DNA of 64,000 bases from Apostichopus japonicus. Taxonomy: Eukaryota; Echinodermata; Holothuroidea; Aspidochirotida; Stichopodidae. A program made the translations under genes and the position numbers. Position 1 is the stretch's first letter; each line of letters opens with the position of its first letter. Location: NCBI RefSeq assembly GCF_037975245.1, contig NC_092578.1:12444321-12508320 (forward strand). The letters are read 5' to 3'. Under the pieces are notes generated by a model. It saw only the letters and a list, made by a program, of their open reading frames with translations, did not search any database and was not told the origin of the DNA. Below are positions 59,167 through 64,000 of this stretch, piece after piece.

Positions 59167-59473
59167 TATAGCACGCTTTCATGGAAAAGTTTCTTGAGAT
59201 TACGTAATCGATCTGTCTTGGTCGTAAAATGACCTCTTTTGACCAATTAGTCTGCAACGCCTGCCACTTTTTATATCTTGTATGAGAGTCTTTGTGTGAA
59301 CGTTTTATGATTAGCTACACTGTAGACATGAACATATTTCCACACATTGTTTACACAACGAGCCTAATGGTGATAAGAAGCTATGCAGGCTTATTGTGGA
59401 ACCTGAGGTCGATTTACGACCGTGGCAGGTCGATTACGTAATTAGAAAGCTTTCCTAGATATAGCGTGCTATA
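59167..59473. mobile_element. Palindromic MITE with TA-type ends (307 bp)
   Basis: The ends are TATAGCACGC and GCGTGCTATA. Inverted arms of about 75 bp share AAAG.TT.CT, ATTACGTAATCGA, and GGTCGTAAA(T)/(A)TTTACGACC. A TA target duplication would fit Tc1/mariner-type mobilisation. Non-coding. Confidence 0.75.
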
Positions 59474-62400
59474 ATTGAAGCCAATAAAGCAGATCTTTTA
59501 AGCACAGCGTAGGGGCACCATTCTTGAGGCAAACTCACTTCGGACTTGTCGAGGGGAAGTGAGGGGGGGGGGGCCTGGCGAACCCCCGTCTCGGGAGAAC
59601 CACAACAGATCTGCCAACCTGTTTGTCACGCCAATAGAGAGATTTAACATGTTGTATGCACAAATTAGGGAGATACAGGCGGGAAAAAATGGGTGTTCAG
59701 CATTTTGCAACTTAAGTTTGATAGCAATGTATACTTTATAGAACTAGAAAAGGGGTGGTAGGTGCTACTACGTTTGAAACGTAATGTAAGTGAATTACAA
59801 TGAAATTGTCGCGTTCACGGGGAAGACGATGATAAGAGAGTACATCAGATTTGTCTAGCGGTATACAAGATTCATTTTCTACTGCTAATAGTCTAACAAG
59901 GATACAATGCAGTCCTTTCATGTAGCCAACTGGTCGAGGCGATGTTACTGCACAAGGCTACATCTCACTATTTTGAGGATAGGAAGAAACACTCTTCAAG
60001 TATTCATGATAACCTCTCTTTAAATTGGCAACGTGTGAAAATTGCATCTCCTTTCATAGAAAATGGTCTTCTAAATTATCACAAAGCCTTCATTTGGCAG
60101 AAGAATACAAAGCATAAACAATCAATTAGTGCTGTGAAAAAGAAAGCCTTACAAAGGACAGATAAATATAGCTATATTGTGAAAATATAATCTTTACATA
60201 ACTCGTCGACCTGCAGGCTAGTTGACACTAAAATGTGAAAACAATACATTGTATAAGCATGCATGCATGCATGGACATTTTGTACGTAAGAAACATAAGC
60301 AGACTTGTACTTTTGATAAAATACATGGAAAATTCGCCAAAAAAAGTTCACCATTGTGAAAAATATAAGAAATTGTTAACAGATTTGATTTACTGATTTC
60401 GAGAAAATGTATAGGAATTGCAAAAGATGGGCGGCTCCACTTTCTGTGAAAATATCGAACAAGTTAACCCGTCCAAATTGTGAAAATGTGAAGTTTGGTT
60501 AAACCGGTCTGCCAAGCAGTAGCTATCCATCAAATATTTGACCCTTAACCCTTGTAGCACCACTGAGGGAGCCTCAGAGTGGAATCATCAAATCTCCCAA
60601 GATTCCCTGTACTGCATGACGTCAATGCCAGGAGGAAGGATAATCCATCTCTGCAAAGCTATGTCGTTATACACAATTTAGGTCTACCTTTCGGAGATTA
60701 GTTAATTAAAAGGTCCTGACCAAGAAAGAAATACATTTCTGTTGACGAGAATACAATAATGTTTAACTCGCTATGGAGAGTGCTACCTATAACGTACAGT
60801 TTGGTGTTACACTGCGGTGAAAACCTGTCATACCATATTATTGTTATTCTGAGCTGTCGACATTGCAGTACGTAGACAATGAACTCTCAACATGTTAACC
60901 GCCGGGTAATACCCCACTGTTCCGCCGTTTACAGAGACGTTGATATGGTCTACTTCACACCAACACTTTCCGCAATTTGAGAATTATTTTGGAAGTACAT
61001 TCAGGAGGTACCATGCAGGGATTGACGCATGTGGAAAAACAGGGACATCTGAGCATGAACCCGGGAGCCCGGGCCATTGGCCGAAAAATCGGGTGACGCC
61101 CTGTAAAACCGGGAGAGTTGTCAGCCGGTACGTCTGCCACAAAGACTATGGTACTCTAATTAATGACGTGACTATATGTAAATGCGGCTATATGGAGCGA
61201 CCATTTTAAATGTTGGGTGTATTCAGCTATACGCATCCATATCATTGTCCTTTACCCTTACTGTACTGAAGTTATGTCACCAGTATTGGCCCCAACTTGT
61301 AGGTTGCTAAAACTTGCTAGAATTTTATACAAAGTACTTTCCCAGAGACTATGATCCTTCAAAATTAATCCGGCCGACTCAGGATTATTTAAATAGCATA
61401 AAAAATATCTAAGTGTGAATACCTGCTGTTTAGAATGACATAGAAGTGCTTCGGTGCCCCAAAATGGCGTACACTACAGCTGTGAACTACTTTGCTCCGC
61501 TTGGACCGTTTCTTGCTTACTTGTATTCGAGTGTATGTGTGTGTGGCGGGACCAGGGGGGGGGGGGTAGAGAGATTATGCCCTCGGTCCAACTCTGCATC
61601 AGTCACTGTCCTGTGATTCCGCATGATAGTAAGGTTTACCCGGGCCCTCGGAGGATACAGTCCCCTGACCTTTTCGTCAGGTCTGATATGATGGTACCGT
61701 ACTGTTACCATGCCATAGTCGTTTCCTGTATTTGTGGTCTTGCATGCAATATTAGTACATATGTGTGATAATGAACTGAGGTTAGCGGAAAGCCACAATG
61801 ACCACTCGGGGACTCTCAGAGGGGAGTGTTAACGGGAAGTAGAGGATCATGTATGAACCACTTTATGGAGGAAGTATTAGCCTAATTACAATCTATGAAA
61901 CCGTAGCTAGTTTACCACAGATATCTTTCAACGGTTTCCTGCTTTAACTATAACATTTTAGGGGAAGTGAAGGTATGGTTACGATTTGATAAGAAATATC
62001 TGCAATTGATAAGCCCTCCACAATTTATTATTCGCTTGTTGTACTTCATACATGCTTTTATGTACAATAATGAATTACTTCCCCCGTGTATGATGTGAAC
62101 CTCCTGCATATAGCACATATGATAACGATGTATCAGACTGCATGGGAAGGCTCGGCACTCAGACTGATGACCTATTTCATCATACATCGAATACGTAAAC
62201 ATATCATTTGCATGATGATAAATAGAAGCGGAAGCGCTTTTATTTACATGTCTATAGTTTCTGTAGAGATAACATTTGAGGTAACTTATCGTTTGTCTAT
62301 CACACAGAGCTTCAATTCACTGAAGATCTAAACGTGATCAAACCGTTTGTGTTCATCTAAACAGCAATGACTCATCGATCAGTCATCAACGTCTGCGATA

Positions 62401-62953
62401 ATGCAGCCAAAACCCACATTTGCTGCGATTACCAACATTTCGAACAAAAAGAAGAGAAATTCAAGTTTTGTCGAAGTCACTTGTGCGAGCCGAACAGTGT
62501 ATTAGTGGTTGGCTTTTTGTGCATTAATTTATACTATAGGCCTACCCCCCCCCCCCCTAGCTCCCAATTCTCCATACGTTTCCCCTTCCTTCTCTCCTCC
62601 CGTGCCATCTGAAGTCAAACCAGCATGGATTTCTTCCAGATGGAGTGCGTACATTTCTCGCGATACGTATATAAGCGATGCACCTACAGTATTAAACATC
62701 ATCTCAATCAATAACCTTATTTTGTTTTAAAACATGGATACGTGATATACTATAAAAGTCATGCAGGGACATGACCATATCCGCCTGACCTTCTTACAAA
62801 CCAAATAATTCACCTTGAACTTGTTCACCCCATATGCTGTGGTTTTTGTTGCCTCCAGTTTCATACAGTAAATTTGTCAAAAGCCTCAGTGTCTCTGGAG
62901 GAGAGAGAAATGACCAGGAGAATGACCATAGAACAATAGATCATTGTCTTGCC
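59474..62953. other. Non-coding, nothing recognised
   Basis: Several short frames, none with a recognisable domain. Homopolymer G or C runs occur at 59564-59573, 61556-61567 and 62546-62558. Confidence 0.35.
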
Positions 62954-63316
62954 CAGTGGCGTAGGAAGGTACTTTTGAGTGGGGGGTTGAAGACTGATGG
63001 CCGGCCTGAGGGAGGGGTCTAAGGGGAGGGGGTGTCCCCCTCCCCTTTGGATTTTTTTGCATTTCCAGGTGGCCTCAGATGCAATTTGGTGCAATATAGC
63101 ACACTTCAACACCCACTCCAATTTGTAGACTTAATTTTGTATTTTCACCTGGCCTTAGATGCAATTTGGTGCTCCAAATGAGATTTTTTTTCTCATTTGA
63201 AAATGAAAAAGGGGTTTTCTGACTTGCGAACCGGGGGGGCGGAATGATACTTCCGCCCCTCCACATTTTTCACTGGGGGGCTGGCGCCCCCCAGCCCCCC
63301 GGTTACTACGCCCTTG
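62954..63316. mobile_element. hAT-type MITE, copy 2 (363 bp)
   Basis: It begins CAGTGGCGTAGGAA and ends CTACGCCCTTG, and it is nearly identical in order and sequence to 18552-18924. It is flanked by GTCTTGCC (62946-62953) and GTTTTGCC (63317-63324), an 8-bp target duplication with one change. Confidence 0.88.
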
Positions 63317-64000
63317 GTTTTGCCGCTGCCATACACGTGACATCTCTGAAACATGAAACACCCAAGAAGCATAACCAGAGAAAGGTGAAGGAGAGGGGTG
63401 GGAAGCACATCCAATTCCAAAGATTTTGTCAGAGAAAATAAAGGGCGTGTAATGTGACGAAAGCTGCTAAATATTCCAAAACGACCACAATATTACACAC
63501 ACACGCACACACACACACACACCCACACACAAACAAATAAAAAACGGAAAAGGGTGAGACAACGAACCTTATCAAGATTTTCTGTTGACAGTTGTGTAAT
63601 ATATGTCTACACGGGAGTGTCACTTTGATGTTCACGTGACAATCTATGTTGGTGTCATAAACTGAGCAGGCAGGGCTGCTTTACATTGTGGGTCACACCT
63701 ATAGAGACGCTTCATTATATACGTGCTCATAATAGTTCCATTTAAAGAGGAGAAATAGCTGCAAGTAGCATCGTTAAATCGTGTAAAGTGTCAATAACTG
63801 AACCAAAGCTAACTTTATCTAAGAGATCTCGTTCTATGCTTCGTATGGCTAATGAGAAGACCCTATTAAGACGCAGAACACACCGTCACTTCCACCCCCG
63901 CCCCCTCTGTCTACCCCACTGTCGATGGTGCAGGGGAGTTTGAGTGATTTCTTGTGAAGAAATATGTATTAGCCGTAATAAAAGTATAAGTTCATATATA
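63317..64000. other. Non-coding end of window
   Basis: A CA-rich microsatellite lies at about 63494-63533. No gene is visible before the end of the window. Confidence 0.4.

Overview
This is a eukaryotic (metazoan) genomic window: multi-exon genes with GT-AG introns, long AT-rich non-coding stretches, minisatellites and several classes of transposon debris. The gene content, the many TGACCT-rich interspersed repeats and the abundant Ty3, LINE, hAT and SINE remnants suggest a marine invertebrate deuterostome, possibly an echinoderm. That placement is inference and was not tested.

Two genes can be reconstructed end to end, both on the minus strand. (1) EFTUD2 (Snu114, the U5 snRNP GTPase): 25 coding exons from 41447 down to 22274. 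Every junction is GT-AG and phase-consistent, and the total is 2943 nt, or 980 aa plus stop. (2) A VOPP1/WBP1-like small single-pass membrane protein: 5 coding exons from 52708 to 48546, 239 aa, with a Cys-rich ectodomain and two PPSY WW-binding motifs. A THAP zinc-finger first exon lies on the plus strand at 55978. A good tRNA-Thr(AGT) lies at 16353-16426.

Layout: 1.6-3.6 kb, a 42-bp minisatellite. 6.5-9.3 kb, an internally deleted Ty3/gypsy element. 10.6-14.5 kb, a 3.9-kb palindrome whose arms carry 161-bp monomers with YY1-like motifs and whose centre holds a Tx1/L1-like LINE relic. 16.35 kb, the tRNA. 18.55 and 62.95 kb, two copies of a hAT-type MITE with 8-bp target duplications. 22-41 kb, EFTUD2. 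42.9-43.6 kb, a CR1-like LINE relic. 47.0 kb, a TIR element. 47.5-48.3 kb, a 205-bp tandem array. 48.5-52.7 kb, the VOPP1-like gene with a U2-snRNA-headed retroposon in an intron. 53.1 kb, (TA)n. 59.2 kb, a palindromic MITE.

The most unusual observation is inside EFTUD2. The last 41 nt of coding exon 8, its 5' splice site and about 15 nt of intron have been amplified into about 12 further tandem units that fill most of intron 8, each keeping a GAG|GT donor. Two introns upstream, the 3' splice site of exon 7 is tandemly copied three times. So a gene for a spliceosome core GTPase carries arrays of decoy-like splice sites copied from its own exon edges.
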